NCBI GenBank assembly: GCA_051870875.1
Contig: JBJECG010000059.1
Span: 1-64,000 of the forward strand
Length of the DNA: 64,000 bases
Reading direction: 5' to 3'
Source of the DNA: Aphodosoma sp051870875
Lineage (GTDB): Bacteria; Bacteroidota; Bacteroidia; Bacteroidales; Paludibacteraceae
The stretch's first letter is position 1. Every line of letters starts with the position of its first letter. The notes below the pieces were generated by a model. That model had not been told where the DNA came from. It made no database searches and saw nothing but the letters and a program-made list of their open reading frames with translations. Shown one piece after another: positions 1-7,792 of the stretch. The position numbers and the translations under genes are program-made.

Positions 1-53
1 TCTTTCTCAATCAATATAGTTAATAATCTGTCCAACTTTTTGGGGTCACTTCA
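1..53 (+). mobile_element. right end of an IS3-type insertion sequence (cut by window edge)
   Basis: Positions 28-53, read on the minus strand, begin TGAAGTGACCCCAAAAAGTT, which resembles the terminal inverted repeats of IS3-family elements of the IS150 type. Reading frame 1 on the plus strand gives a tail containing NNLSNFLGSLQ, a kind of ending typical of IS3 OrfB transposases, whose last codons lie inside the terminal repeat. The element body would lie left of the window. The frame stays open to the stop at 211-213, beyond the presumed IS end. Recognition is by eye only. Confidence 0.5.
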
Positions 54-202
54 GAAACCACCGAGGCACATCCCCTTGTTTTTGTATATTCAGTCAAAGT
101 CATCCTGTAGTATAATTGCCGTAACAAAAACCGTCCGACATCAGACATTAGACAAGGAACCGCTGTCATATCGGCACTTTATAAAAACAAGTCATGCCTT
201 AC

Positions 203-210
203 TATATTTG
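203..210 (+). promoter_or_regulatory. Bacteroidota -7 box TATATTTG
   Basis: TATATTTG matches the TAnnTTTG consensus. A weak upstream T-rich element sits near 178. It would start transcription near 217 and give a leader of about 100 bases before the start codon at 319. It also argues against the alternative TTG start at 220, which would leave almost no leader. Confidence 0.5.
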
Positions 211-318
211 GCATAACTATTGCATCGGAATTCGAGACAAACCAACGCAACCGTAACCGGTCTGCTTTATTACATTAATAACCAGTCCCGGGTCCAACGG
301 GACACAAACAAAAAGATT

Positions 319-939
319 ATGATGAACCATTTGAAAAGAACAGCCGAAAAGGCAGGAAAAATTATCAGACACTGGTGGCTTATCCTCATCACAGGCATAC
401 TTTCTATCGGAGTAGGTATTGCCGTATTCGTAAACCCGGTTGAAAGCTACCTCACTCTCAGCATCCTGTTCGGAATAATGATGCTGGTTTCCGGAATTGC
501 CGAACTCGCCGTTTCAGTTACAAGCCGGAACTACTTCACTACACGGACATACAACATTATCGGGGGTATCCTCGACATTCTGCTTGGCATATTCCTATGC
601 GCATATCCTCAGGTTACGTTGATAATACTGCCCATCGTATTGGGAATATGGCTATTGTACCACAGCTTTATGGTCATCGGCTTCGGCAGTGACATGGATG
701 CGTTCCGCATTCCCGGCAGCGGCTGGACAATAGCCGGAGGAATAGTTCTGCTGGTGTTGTCAATACTTATACTGGTAAAACCTTTCAGCATCGGAACTAC
801 TGCGGTCGTATCACTCACAGGCGCAGCGTTCATAGTATTTGGCATTATGGGGATTGCGGTATCCTTGCGGCTCAGAAAGATCCACAAACTGTTCAAATAT
901 GATGATGCCACAGTAATTGATTCTACTCCGTTGGAATAA
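319..939 (+). CDS. HdeD/DUF308-family integral membrane protein
   Basis: A protein of about 206 residues with six hydrophobic segments: a basic start (KRTAEKAGKIIRHWW) and then alternating helices with short loops rich in Gly, Leu and Ile. This is the pattern of DUF308 (HdeD-like) proteins, linked in enterobacteria to acid resistance; the role in Bacteroidota is not established. The frame opens upstream at a TTG (220), but that stretch is hydrophilic, and the ATG pair at 319/322 directly before the basic segment fits family length (about 190 residues) better. It is monocistronic: own promoter at 203-210 and terminator hairpin at 978-1010. Confidence 0.75.
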   Translation: MMNHLKRTAEKAGKIIRHWWLILITGILSIGVGIAVFVNPVESYLTLSILFGIMMLVSGIAELAVSVTSRNYFTTRTYNIIGGILDILLGIFLCAYPQVTLIILPIVLGIWLLYHSFMVIGFGSDMDAFRIPGSGWTIAGGIVLLVLSILILVKPFSIGTTAVVSLTGAAFIVFGIMGIAVSLRLRKIHKLFKYDDATVIDSTPLE

Positions 940-977
940 CAATATACTGTCCTCGATATTGACAGCTGACACGAAAA

Positions 978-1010
978 TACGCACCGGAAATCATATGCTT
1001 CCGGTGCGTA
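978..1010 (+). terminator. hairpin terminator after the HdeD-like gene
   Basis: A 12-base-pair perfect stem (TACGCACCGGAA with TTCCGGTGCGTA) around a 9-base loop, 38 bases after the stop codon and just before the 3' end of the opposing tRNA gene. It has no long U tract. It could serve both directions. Confidence 0.6.
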
Positions 1011-1018
1011 TTCCATTG

Positions 1019-1092
1019 TAGCGGGATCGAGAATTGAACTCGAGACCTCCGGGTTATGAATCCGACGCTCTAACCAACTGAGCTATCCCGCC
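1019..1092 (-). tRNA. tRNA-Met (anticodon CAT)
   Basis: Read on the minus strand, a full cloverleaf forms: acceptor GGCGGGA paired with TCCCGCT (first pair G-T), D arm GCTCAGTTGGTTAGAGC, anticodon loop TTCATAA, T loop TTCAATT and discriminator A. The anticodon lies at 1056-1058. No CCA is encoded. The innermost anticodon-stem pair is A-C. A start to elongator Met is the simplest reading; a lysidine-modified Ile tRNA with the same anticodon cannot be excluded by eye. Confidence 0.9.
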
Positions 1093-1218
1093 ATCCCTAT
1101 TTTGCGACTGCAAAAGTACGCATAATAGTCGGAATATACAAATGTTTTCCGAGATTTTTATCGGCTTACGGTCAAAGCCTACATCTGCCGTTGTATTTCA
1201 ACGATATCCGCCCGCCCG

Positions 1219-1617
1219 TCATTCAAAACTGGCAGCGATTGCGGCTGCTATTTCAGCCATCCGTCCGGCGGGGAGCGACAGCTTCGGATTGGAGAATATC
1301 ATGTCAGACTCTCTGGCAAGCGGGACTAAATGGACATGTGTATGCGGGACTTCCATCCCGAGCACTGCCACACCCACACGTTTGCACGGCACGGCTTTTT
1401 CCACAGCGCGCGCCACTCGGCGTGCAAAGGCCATCAGGCCGGCGTAAGTTTCGTCATCGAGAGCGAAAATATAGTCGCATTCGGTGTTTTTGGGTATTAC
1501 AAGTGTGTGACCTTCGGTCATGGGAGCAATGTCAAGAAAGGCAAAAAAACGGTCGTCTTCCGCCACTTTGTAGCATGGTATCTCGCCACGCACGATTTTA
1601 GTGAAAATAGTAGCCAT
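1219..1617 (-). CDS. HIT (histidine triad) family nucleotide hydrolase
   Basis: The 132-residue product has the full HIT layout. The N-terminal TIFTKIVRGEIPCYKV and FLDIAPMTEGHTLVIPK are family landmarks, and the active site HTHVHLVP sits near residue 95 (H-x-H-x-H). HIT proteins cleave nucleoside phosphoramidates, AMP-lysine or dinucleoside polyphosphates; the cellular substrate cannot be read from sequence. Length is normal. It starts 29 bases after the stop of the U32 peptidase gene on the same strand, so the two are probably cotranscribed. Confidence 0.93.
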   Translation of the reverse strand: MATIFTKIVRGEIPCYKVAEDDRFFAFLDIAPMTEGHTLVIPKNTECDYIFALDDETYAGLMAFARRVARAVEKAVPCKRVGVAVLGMEVPHTHVHLVPLARESDMIFSNPKLSLPAGRMAEIAAAIAASFE

Positions 1618-1646
1618 AGGTTTTATATGATGAATATTCTGATTTG

Positions 1647-2903
1647 TTATTGAAAAGATTTGGCATCAACCGGTTCGACAAGGAAGAGTTTGTCATTGCG
1701 GCGGATAGGGACTGAGGTTTTGATACTGAAAGGAGTACCTTTTTCAACGCGGTTGACCGGCACGAGGTCGACACGCATTTCATCGACAACAGCTTCGTAT
1801 GCTCCGGTAGTTTCACCGGTTACAAGTATCTCATCCCCAACGGAAAGGCTGTGGGATTCGAGGATAAATTCCGCCACTCCGATTTTTTGGAAATAATTCG
1901 TACACTTGCCGACATATACTTTGCGTGTGGTGGCCTGCGAGCCATAGACCGAACTCCATTCTCCGAGACGCTGACCGAGGTAGTAACCGTTCCAGAAGCC
2001 TCGGTTGAACACACGGGCAAGACGGGTGTCCCAACCGGCAATCTTCTCTTCCGTATATGTGCCGCAGATATAGGCTTCGACGGCTTCACGATAACAAGAC
2101 ACCACTGTCTTGACGTATTCGGCACCGCGGGCACGGCCTTCAATCTTGAATACACGTACGCCGGCATCCATCATCTTATTCATGAAATGAATGGTTTTCA
2201 AGTCCTTCGGCGACATGATGTACTTGTTGTCTATATCCAGTTCGATGTCGGACTCGCGATCGCGTACCGTGTATGCACGCCGGCAGACCTGCATGCAGGC
2301 ACCACGGTTAGCCGAGGCGTTGAACTCATGCAGAGAAAGGTAGCATTTGCCGGAAACAGCCATGCATAGAGCTCCGTGGCAGAACATCTCGATACGGATA
2401 AGGCCGCCGTTGCGACCGCAGATATGCTCGTCGACAATGGCACGGTGTATGGCAGCCACCTGATCCATATTCAATTCACGGGCCAACACCACCACATCTG
2501 CAAACCGGGCATAGAAACGCAGGGCCTCGACATTAGAGATATTCAACTGGGTGCTGAGATGCACAGCTACACCCCGGCTTACAGCATACTGCATCACCGA
2601 CACATCGGAAGCGATAATGGCCGACACTTCTGCCTCGCGTGCATTGTCTACTATCTCGTGCATCAGTGCCATATCCTCGTCATAGATGATGGTATTGACA
2701 GTCAGATACGTTTTTACATCATGCTCCTTGCAGATGGCTACTATGCGATGAAGGTCTTCGGTAGTGAAATTGCTCGACGAACGCGAACGCATATTGAGCT
2801 TTTCGATGCCAAAATAGACAGAGTCAGCACCCGCCTGCATGGCAGCCTGCAAACTTTCCCAAGACCCGGCGGGGGCCATTATTTCAAAATCTTTACGAGT
2901 CAT
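1647..2903 (-). CDS. peptidase U32 family protein (TrhP/RlhA-like RNA hydroxylation family)
   Basis: A 418-residue protein starting MTRKDFEIMAPAGSWESL, the normal U32 opening of a TIM-barrel-like fold. The family signature E-x-F-x2-G-[SA]-[LIVM]-C-x4-G-x-C-x-[LIVM]-S is matched at EMFCHGALCMAVSGKCYLS near residue 172. More cysteines follow (GACMQVCRR); in this family conserved Cys bind an iron-sulfur cluster. Although named after a Porphyromonas collagenase, characterized members (TrhP, RlhA) install 5-hydroxyuridine on tRNA or hydroxycytidine on 23S rRNA using prephenate. I infer an RNA-modification role, without deciding which RNA. It probably heads a two-gene operon with the HIT gene. Confidence 0.88.
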   Translation of the reverse strand: MTRKDFEIMAPAGSWESLQAAMQAGADSVYFGIEKLNMRSRSSSNFTTEDLHRIVAICKEHDVKTYLTVNTIIYDEDMALMHEIVDNAREAEVSAIIASDVSVMQYAVSRGVAVHLSTQLNISNVEALRFYARFADVVVLARELNMDQVAAIHRAIVDEHICGRNGGLIRIEMFCHGALCMAVSGKCYLSLHEFNASANRGACMQVCRRAYTVRDRESDIELDIDNKYIMSPKDLKTIHFMNKMMDAGVRVFKIEGRARGAEYVKTVVSCYREAVEAYICGTYTEEKIAGWDTRLARVFNRGFWNGYYLGQRLGEWSSVYGSQATTRKVYVGKCTNYFQKIGVAEFILESHSLSVGDEILVTGETTGAYEAVVDEMRVDLVPVNRVEKGTPFSIKTSVPIRRNDKLFLVEPVDAKSFQ

Positions 2904-3014
2904 CTATATTATCTCATTTCGTTGTTAAAACCAGAAAAAACTATCATTCGGCAAAATACCCAGGCAGATGAATCCCTCCATCCCCTTACATGATATACTG
3001 CCCAAACCAAACGG

Positions 3015-3294
3015 TCATTTCTCCTGTACTCGCTTGAGGTGGCAAAACATCAGATTTCCATTGCCATCGCGAAGATGCAGACAGTTGCCATCGTCCATTT
3101 CCAGAACCTAACAATAGGCACATCAGCCGGTTTTCATCCAAGAACGGCCGCGATAAGGCCGAAACGTATGTTTCAAGACTTCCATAAAGTCACCATCGCA
3201 GATATTGCCCGGATGGCAGTAGGCCCGAATGCTCGGACATGCCGATGAAGAAGCCCATAAAAGAAGTCAGTTCCTTTGAATACCTGATGTCCAT
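3015..3294 (-). pseudogene. possible decayed small gene
   Basis: The 467-base gap between the U32 and amidase genes holds protein-like sequence on the minus strand broken by lesions. An ATG at 3294 opens MDIRYSKELTSFMGFFIGMS and soon needs a frame shift to continue with HPGNICDGDFMEVLKHTF. Two in-frame stops follow, before VLEMDDGNCLHLRDGNG and the final stop at 3015-3017. The segments look like ordinary protein, but I do not recognise a family. It may be the remains of a roughly 90-residue gene, or chance. Confidence 0.3.
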
Positions 3295-3370
3295 AACGTT
3301 TAATTTTCAGAATTTTGCGAGAGACAGGCAGTGAAAGGCTTGCAGTAAAGCAAGAAAGCATCCGAAATTC

Positions 3371-4246
3371 TTACAATCTGAAACGTTTTGTTATATCAGA
3401 ATAGGCATCGATGCGGCGGTCACGGAGGAACGGCCACCAACGGCGCACATTTTCGCTGCGTTGCATATCAATATCGACAACAGCACATTCGGTACTGTCG
3501 GTTGCCCCTTGCCACAAAAATTCGCCTTGCGGACCGGCAACAAAACTTGAACCCCAGAACAAAATGCCGTTGGTAGCTCCACTGGGGTCAGGTTCATGGC
3601 CTACGCGGTTGACAGCTACAACGGGAATACCGTTGGCGACTGCATGGCCTCGCTGCACGGTAATCCATGCTTCGCGCTGACGGGATTTTTCATCGGGCGT
3701 ATCGGTACTTTCCCATCCGATGGCTGTCGGGTAAATGAGTATTTCGGCACCTGCGAGAGCCATGAGTCGTGCAGCTTCAGGGTACCATTGGTCCCAGCAG
3801 ACGAGGACACCGAGGCGTCCGAACGAGGTATCGATGGGCTGGAAGCCGAGGTCTCCGGGAGTAAAATAGAATTTTTCGTAATATGCCGGGTCATCCGGGA
3901 TGTGCATCTTGCGGTATTTTCCTGCAATTGAGCCGTCTTTTTCAAATACTACGGCTGTGTTGTGACAGAGGCCTGGGGCACGTCGTTCGAAAAGCGAGGT
4001 GACAAGCACGATGTTGCATTCGCGGGCGATACTGCCGTAGAAGTCGGTGGATGGACCTGGAACAGGCTCGGCAAGATCGAAGTTGGAGGTGTTCTCTGTC
4101 TGGCAAAAATAGGGGGTATTGTGTAGCTCCTGAAGTACTACGAGCTGCGCCCCCTGCGCTGCCGCCTTACGGATTTCGCCGGCCAGCATGGTGCGGTTGG
4201 CTTCCACATCAGACGATATCTTCTGCTGTACTATTCCTATCTTCAT
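3371..4246 (-). CDS. aguB: N-carbamoylputrescine amidase (nitrilase superfamily)
   Basis: This 291-residue carbon-nitrogen hydrolase has the Glu-Lys-Cys triad: E40 in VVLQELHN, K113 in YRKMHIP and C150 in VLVCWDQWYPEAAR. The DQWYPEAARLMAL and ERRAPGLCHNTA stretches match N-carbamoylputrescine amidases, which release putrescine, CO2 and ammonia in the agmatine route of polyamine synthesis. The start is set at 4246 (MKIGIVQQK); the nine upstream codons open to 4273 do not fit the family. The usual partner agmatine deiminase is not in the window. Substrate specificity is by family resemblance. Confidence 0.88.
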   Translation of the reverse strand: MKIGIVQQKISSDVEANRTMLAGEIRKAAAQGAQLVVLQELHNTPYFCQTENTSNFDLAEPVPGPSTDFYGSIARECNIVLVTSLFERRAPGLCHNTAVVFEKDGSIAGKYRKMHIPDDPAYYEKFYFTPGDLGFQPIDTSFGRLGVLVCWDQWYPEAARLMALAGAEILIYPTAIGWESTDTPDEKSRQREAWITVQRGHAVANGIPVVAVNRVGHEPDPSGATNGILFWGSSFVAGPQGEFLWQGATDSTECAVVDIDMQRSENVRRWWPFLRDRRIDAYSDITKRFRL

Positions 4247-4699
4247 AATTCCGACAATTATTGACCAAATCAAAAGTGACCGACAAAATGATATGATAGC
4301 CTTTTACAAGCAACTCTCAAAAATCTGCCTGTATAATTATATTCAGATGACAACAAGTTTTGAAAGTTACTTACATGCTATTAACTGATACAAAGGTACA
4401 ACAATTCTTTGAGTAACGCAATACGGGGTTATCCCAGATAGGATTTCTCCAAAAACGATATCTTTAGTACGATACTTATTGTTCATTGAACATCTATTAA
4501 GCAAAAAGACAAACAGCAAAAAAAACGGATCATACCATGTCACAAAAGTCAAAGGTCGGACTGACACGCTCATGCCAATCGGCCGGCAACGATACAACCA
4601 TGAGCAGCATTTTAGCCAACACTCTATCCTTTTAACCGATTAACAACGGTACTGCTGCAATTTTCCGCCTGCCAATATACATATTCCGTATAATTTCAG

Positions 4700-4707
4700 T
4701 ACCTTTG
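4700..4707 (+). promoter_or_regulatory. -7 box TACCTTTG before the nested hairpin
   Basis: An exact TAnnTTTG match but without a TTTG 19-21 bases upstream. A transcript from it would start near 4714 and would contain the whole 4770-4892 hairpin, so it is a candidate promoter for a small structured RNA. Confidence 0.35.
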
Positions 4708-4769
4708 CAAAAAGTGGTGAGACAATACTCACCGACATACATAATCCAGAAGCGTTATGCTTATCTTGT

Positions 4770-4892
4770 AACTTGAGAACCTAGGAAATTCACAAGCAGT
4801 AACACAAGGGATGGGCATAGCAGTTTCCGCGCTACAGCGTGGAACTGCTGTTCCATTATTCGTGTTACAGGTTTTCCTAGGACCTTCAAGTT
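4770..4892 (+). repeat. three-tier nested inverted repeat, possible structured RNA
   Basis: Outer arms AACTTGA...CCTAGGAAA and TTTCCTAGG...TTCAAGTT enclose a middle pair GTAACAC (4799-4805) / GTGTTAC (4862-4868). These enclose an inner hairpin, 4819-4833 with 4836-4849, around a 2-base loop. All three tiers are nested, so one 123-base strand can fold into a long interrupted hairpin. The right inner arm is also perfectly complementary to GCAGTTCCACGCT at 4907-4919, giving a mutually exclusive alternative stem. It may be a regulatory RNA, a MITE-like element or an element end. Confidence 0.5.
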
Positions 4893-4905
4893 AATTTGTG
4901 GAGCA

Positions 4906-4920
4906 TGCAGTTCCACGCTT
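4906..4920 (+). repeat. left copy of a 15-base direct repeat bracketing the accessory DNA
   Basis: TGCAGTTCCACGCTT here and TGCAGTTCCACACTT at 24772-24786 differ at one base and lie in the same orientation 19.87 kb apart. They bracket the defence block plus the mobilizable element. They could be attachment-site cores (attL/attR), though the similarity does not extend further. Confidence 0.35.
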
Positions 4921-5188
4921 GAACCGAAATAGGATTTGTATCAATCTGATATACAGTTATTATATATTGTTTTTCAGTAGATTTGATACCGTTAAGTTCC
5001 CGCAAAATTACGATATTCAAAAATAATCGTTCTTAATATATTAGGTTAGGGCAAACATAGAGTATCACCATCCCCCTAAAGAGTAGATGTCATAAACTTG
5101 CGTGGCTAAAATTGATGTTTTAGTCACTTTTTTGTGCTTTACATGCAATATATAACCTATAATATCAAATATATTCATAAATAATTTG

Positions 5189-5196
5189 TACTTTTG
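5189..5196 (+). promoter_or_regulatory. -7 box TACTTTTG for the XRE gene
   Basis: Matches TAnnTTTG. Transcription would start near 5203, 20 bases before the ATG at 5223. This decides against the TTG at 5205 as start codon. The whole 5223-15760 gene run could be read from here. Confidence 0.5.
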
Positions 5197-5222
5197 TAGT
5201 CACATTGGATAGACATACGAAT

Positions 5223-5426
5223 ATGGAACGTAAATTACTGAACCGAATCAAAGTCGTTCTCGCAGAGAAAAATAAAAGCAATAAATGGCTCTCGGAACAA
5301 TTAGATAAAGATCCTGCCATAATTTCCAAATGGGTTACCAATACAACACAGCCCAATGTGGAGACTTTAATTCAAATATCCAAAGTTTTGGGTGTGACCG
5401 TGGATGACTTATTGAGGACGGAATAA
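5223..5426 (+). CDS. XRE-family helix-turn-helix regulator
   Basis: A 67-residue protein that is almost entirely one Cro/CI-type HTH: LLNRIKVVLAEKNKSNKWLS, then the recognition helix region DPAIISKWVTNTTQPNVETL and the closing ISKVLGVTVDDLL. Such small single-domain proteins usually repress their own operon. It is the first gene of the defence block and lies 7 bases before the DUF2971 gene, so the two are cotranscribed. The role may be control of the restriction operon (like a C protein) or an antitoxin to the next gene; the sequence does not decide. Confidence 0.85.
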   Translation: MERKLLNRIKVVLAEKNKSNKWLSEQLDKDPAIISKWVTNTTQPNVETLIQISKVLGVTVDDLLRTE

Positions 5427-5433
5427 TAAGTTT

Positions 5434-6198
5434 ATGGGAGCAGTCAAATTATATAAATATCTTGATTTTACCGGTGGATTGATGATGCTACATTATAGTA
5501 ATCTTCAATTTACCAATGCTACGCAGTTGAACGACCCGTTTGATTGCCATCCATCGTTAATTGATTTCTCTAATATTCCGAAAGAAGCATGTGGAGGATG
5601 GACTCCGGAAATAATCGAAGAATTAAGAAGAGATCCATTTCGTAGAACCAGAGAAGAGGTGTGGATATGTAGCCTTTCCAAAATATATGATTCAATCTTG
5701 ATGTGGAGCTATTATAGCAAACATAAAGGTATCTGTATTGGTTTGGATATGGAGAAAGCCCAAAAGTATCTTTCGAGAATATATGGAAAAATCATGATTG
5801 GTTGTTCTGTGGTGGAAGTACAATATAAGGATATTGTAGAGAAGCCTGATTATTTCAGGGATGCAAAAGATTTTTTCCATTATCAGTTGTCCACAAAGGC
5901 AAAGGCTTGGGAGCATGAACAAGAGGTAAGATTGTTTATTTTAGACCCTTGGCCGACATATATGAGTTTATTGCCGGGGCAAAATGATGATAAGGGTCCT
6001 ATTGATTGGAAAGAAGTTCGGGCTTTTCCTGAAATCGGAGGAGAATGTTTTGAGTCTGTCTATTTGGGAATCAATATGAGTACAGATGAGAAATCAAAAA
6101 TAATGAACGTTGCACGAAAGCTTAATCCTGATATTAAGATTTACCAAATGGGAATTGATGCAAATGCCTTTAAGTTGAATACTGAATTGATAAAATAG
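5434..6198 (+). CDS. DUF2971 domain protein
   Basis: A 254-residue soluble protein with DUF2971 landmarks: LYKYLDF at the start, LQFTNATQLNDPFDCHP near residue 30, SILMWSYYSKHKGICIGLD near residue 87 and KAWEHEQEVRLF near residue 150. The biochemical function of this family is unknown to me; members often occur in defence islands and beside small HTH genes. It lies 7 bases after the XRE gene and 4 bases before hsdM. Conserved Asp, His and Glu residues suggest an enzyme, possibly acting on nucleotides or nucleic acid (inference). Confidence 0.75.
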   Translation: MGAVKLYKYLDFTGGLMMLHYSNLQFTNATQLNDPFDCHPSLIDFSNIPKEACGGWTPEIIEELRRDPFRRTREEVWICSLSKIYDSILMWSYYSKHKGICIGLDMEKAQKYLSRIYGKIMIGCSVVEVQYKDIVEKPDYFRDAKDFFHYQLSTKAKAWEHEQEVRLFILDPWPTYMSLLPGQNDDKGPIDWKEVRAFPEIGGECFESVYLGINMSTDEKSKIMNVARKLNPDIKIYQMGIDANAFKLNTELIK

Positions 6199-6202
6199 TA
6201 AA

Positions 6203-7792
6203 ATGGTTAAGAAACAGAATAAACTTGTAAAGGAAGAAACCCTTGAAACGATACTTTTCAACTGTCGTAACAGTCTGCGTGGGCGTGCAGCTATGACAGA
6301 TAAACGTGACTTGCTGTTGACCCTTGTATTCCTGAAATTCATAGGAGAACGGTTCAAACAGCAAAAGGAGAAAATCAGGCATGAAATAGTGGAAGTGCAA
6401 GGCATTAATGATACGGATTTCATTAAACTGCAACTTTCACGCCCCAATCAGTATATGCAGGACGGAGTGTTTTTCCTGACAGATGAAACATTTTGGGACA
6501 AGCTGATTCTCACATCGCCTACCGGCATGGCCATCGCTTTCGATACGGCTATAAAGACTCTGGATGACAATGAACCTAAATTGAAAAATGCCCTTCCGCA
6601 GCAAATTTTCACGAAAACAGCCCTTGAACCGGGAGTTTTGAAAAGCGTAGTGGATGAAATAAATAAGATAGACCCACAGAAATTTAATGATCATGACCTC
6701 ATAGGGCGTGTATATGAGTATTTCTTACAAGCGTTCTCAATCAATGCCGACAAAGAGGAAGGAGAATTTTATACGCCACATTCTATCGTAGAGCTTATCG
6801 CCTCACTTATTGAACCTTTTGATGGAACGGTCTATGACCCTTGCTGTGGTTCCGGAGGCATGTTTGTTCAGGCTGCGAAGTTCATAGAGGCTCATGGTGG
6901 AAACACAAAAGCCGTTAATGTGTATGGGCAGGAATCCGAACCGGCAACATATCGTCTTGCAAAGATGAATCTGGCTATCCGGGGCATCTCTTACCATTTG
7001 GGCGATAGAGCCACCTCCACTTTCTCTGATGACCAGCATAAGGAACTCAAATTTGATTATATCATGGCGAACCCGCCGTTCAATTTGAAAAAATATGCCG
7101 AATACGGAGGTTTTGAGACTGATCCCCGATGGCAAAGCTATGGCATTCCTCCTACCAGCAATGCTAACTATGCGTGGATTCTTCATATCCTAAACAAATT
7201 GAATGTCAGTCGTGGAATCGCAGGATTTCTGCTTGCCAATGGTGCTTTGGATGACAGCGATACGCAGGAAATACGTAAAAAGCTAATCGAAAGCGACAAA
7301 GTAGAGGCTATTATCGTTTTACCGCGAAACATGTTCTACTCTACCGATATATCAGTCACCCTTTGGATCTTGAATAACAACAAGAAAGGCGGTCCATGGC
7401 ATGGAAGACAACTTCGTGACCGTACAGGTGAAATTCTTTTCATTGACTTGCGGACATGGAACAGTAACATATATGAAAAGAAATACGTCCGCTTGTCGGA
7501 AACGGAAATAGACAGAGTACGTCAAATATATCTTGATTGGCAAACCGAGAATTTTGTCGAGTATGCCGAGCCGGAATTATACTATGCAGCACATCGTGAC
7601 GAAATTCAAGAAAAGGGATATTCTCTTGTTCCATCCAGATACATTGAATTTATAGACCGTGATACGGAAATAGACTATAAATCTGCCCTTTCAGAAATGA
7701 GTTGTAAATTTGATGAATTGAAGAAAAGATGGGATGCAAACGAAACGGAACTTATAAACGCTTTCAAAGTTTTAGGTTATGGAGAAGAATAA
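6203..7792 (+). CDS. hsdM: type I restriction-modification system, DNA methyltransferase subunit
   Basis: This 529-residue protein is an HsdM. The N-terminal helical HsdM domain (LETILFNCRNSLRG..., residues about 10-150) precedes an N6-adenine methyltransferase domain. That domain has AdoMet motif I DPCCGSGGMFVQA near residue 211 and catalytic motif IV NPPF near residue 290. With HsdS it methylates adenine in a bipartite site and protects host DNA. Length is normal. Its last 14 bases overlap the DUF1016 gene in another frame, showing translational coupling. Confidence 0.96.
   Translation: MVKKQNKLVKEETLETILFNCRNSLRGRAAMTDKRDLLLTLVFLKFIGERFKQQKEKIRHEIVEVQGINDTDFIKLQLSRPNQYMQDGVFFLTDETFWDKLILTSPTGMAIAFDTAIKTLDDNEPKLKNALPQQIFTKTALEPGVLKSVVDEINKIDPQKFNDHDLIGRVYEYFLQAFSINADKEEGEFYTPHSIVELIASLIEPFDGTVYDPCCGSGGMFVQAAKFIEAHGGNTKAVNVYGQESEPATYRLAKMNLAIRGISYHLGDRATSTFSDDQHKELKFDYIMANPPFNLKKYAEYGGFETDPRWQSYGIPPTSNANYAWILHILNKLNVSRGIAGFLLANGALDDSDTQEIRKKLIESDKVEAIIVLPRNMFYSTDISVTLWILNNNKKGGPWHGRQLRDRTGEILFIDLRTWNSNIYEKKYVRLSETEIDRVRQIYLDWQTENFVEYAEPELYYAAHRDEIQEKGYSLVPSRYIEFIDRDTEIDYKSALSEMSCKFDELKKRWDANETELINAFKVLGYGEE

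Larger units (their letters stand above)
4247..5222. other. gene-free AT-rich region at the left edge of the accessory block
   Basis: Nearly 1 kb without a credible coding region; the short open frames here have no protein-like composition. It holds a TAnnTTTG box at 4700-4707, a nested inverted repeat at 4770-4892, a further arm at 4907-4919, and the -7 box at 5189-5196 in front of the XRE gene. It is the likely left junction of an acquired segment, since the polyamine gene ends the ordinary chromosome and defence genes follow. Confidence 0.6.

Noticed and set aside
220..318. Upstream extension of the HdeD-like protein from TTG 220
   Set aside because: Hydrophilic, unlike the family, and almost at the predicted transcript start.
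4367..4597. Minus-strand 76-codon frame left of the nested hairpin
   Set aside because: Short, no family resemblance, no promoter or ribosome binding site.
4770..4919. CRISPR array
   Set aside because: The repeats are nested inverted repeats, not regularly spaced direct repeats, and no cas genes occur in the window.
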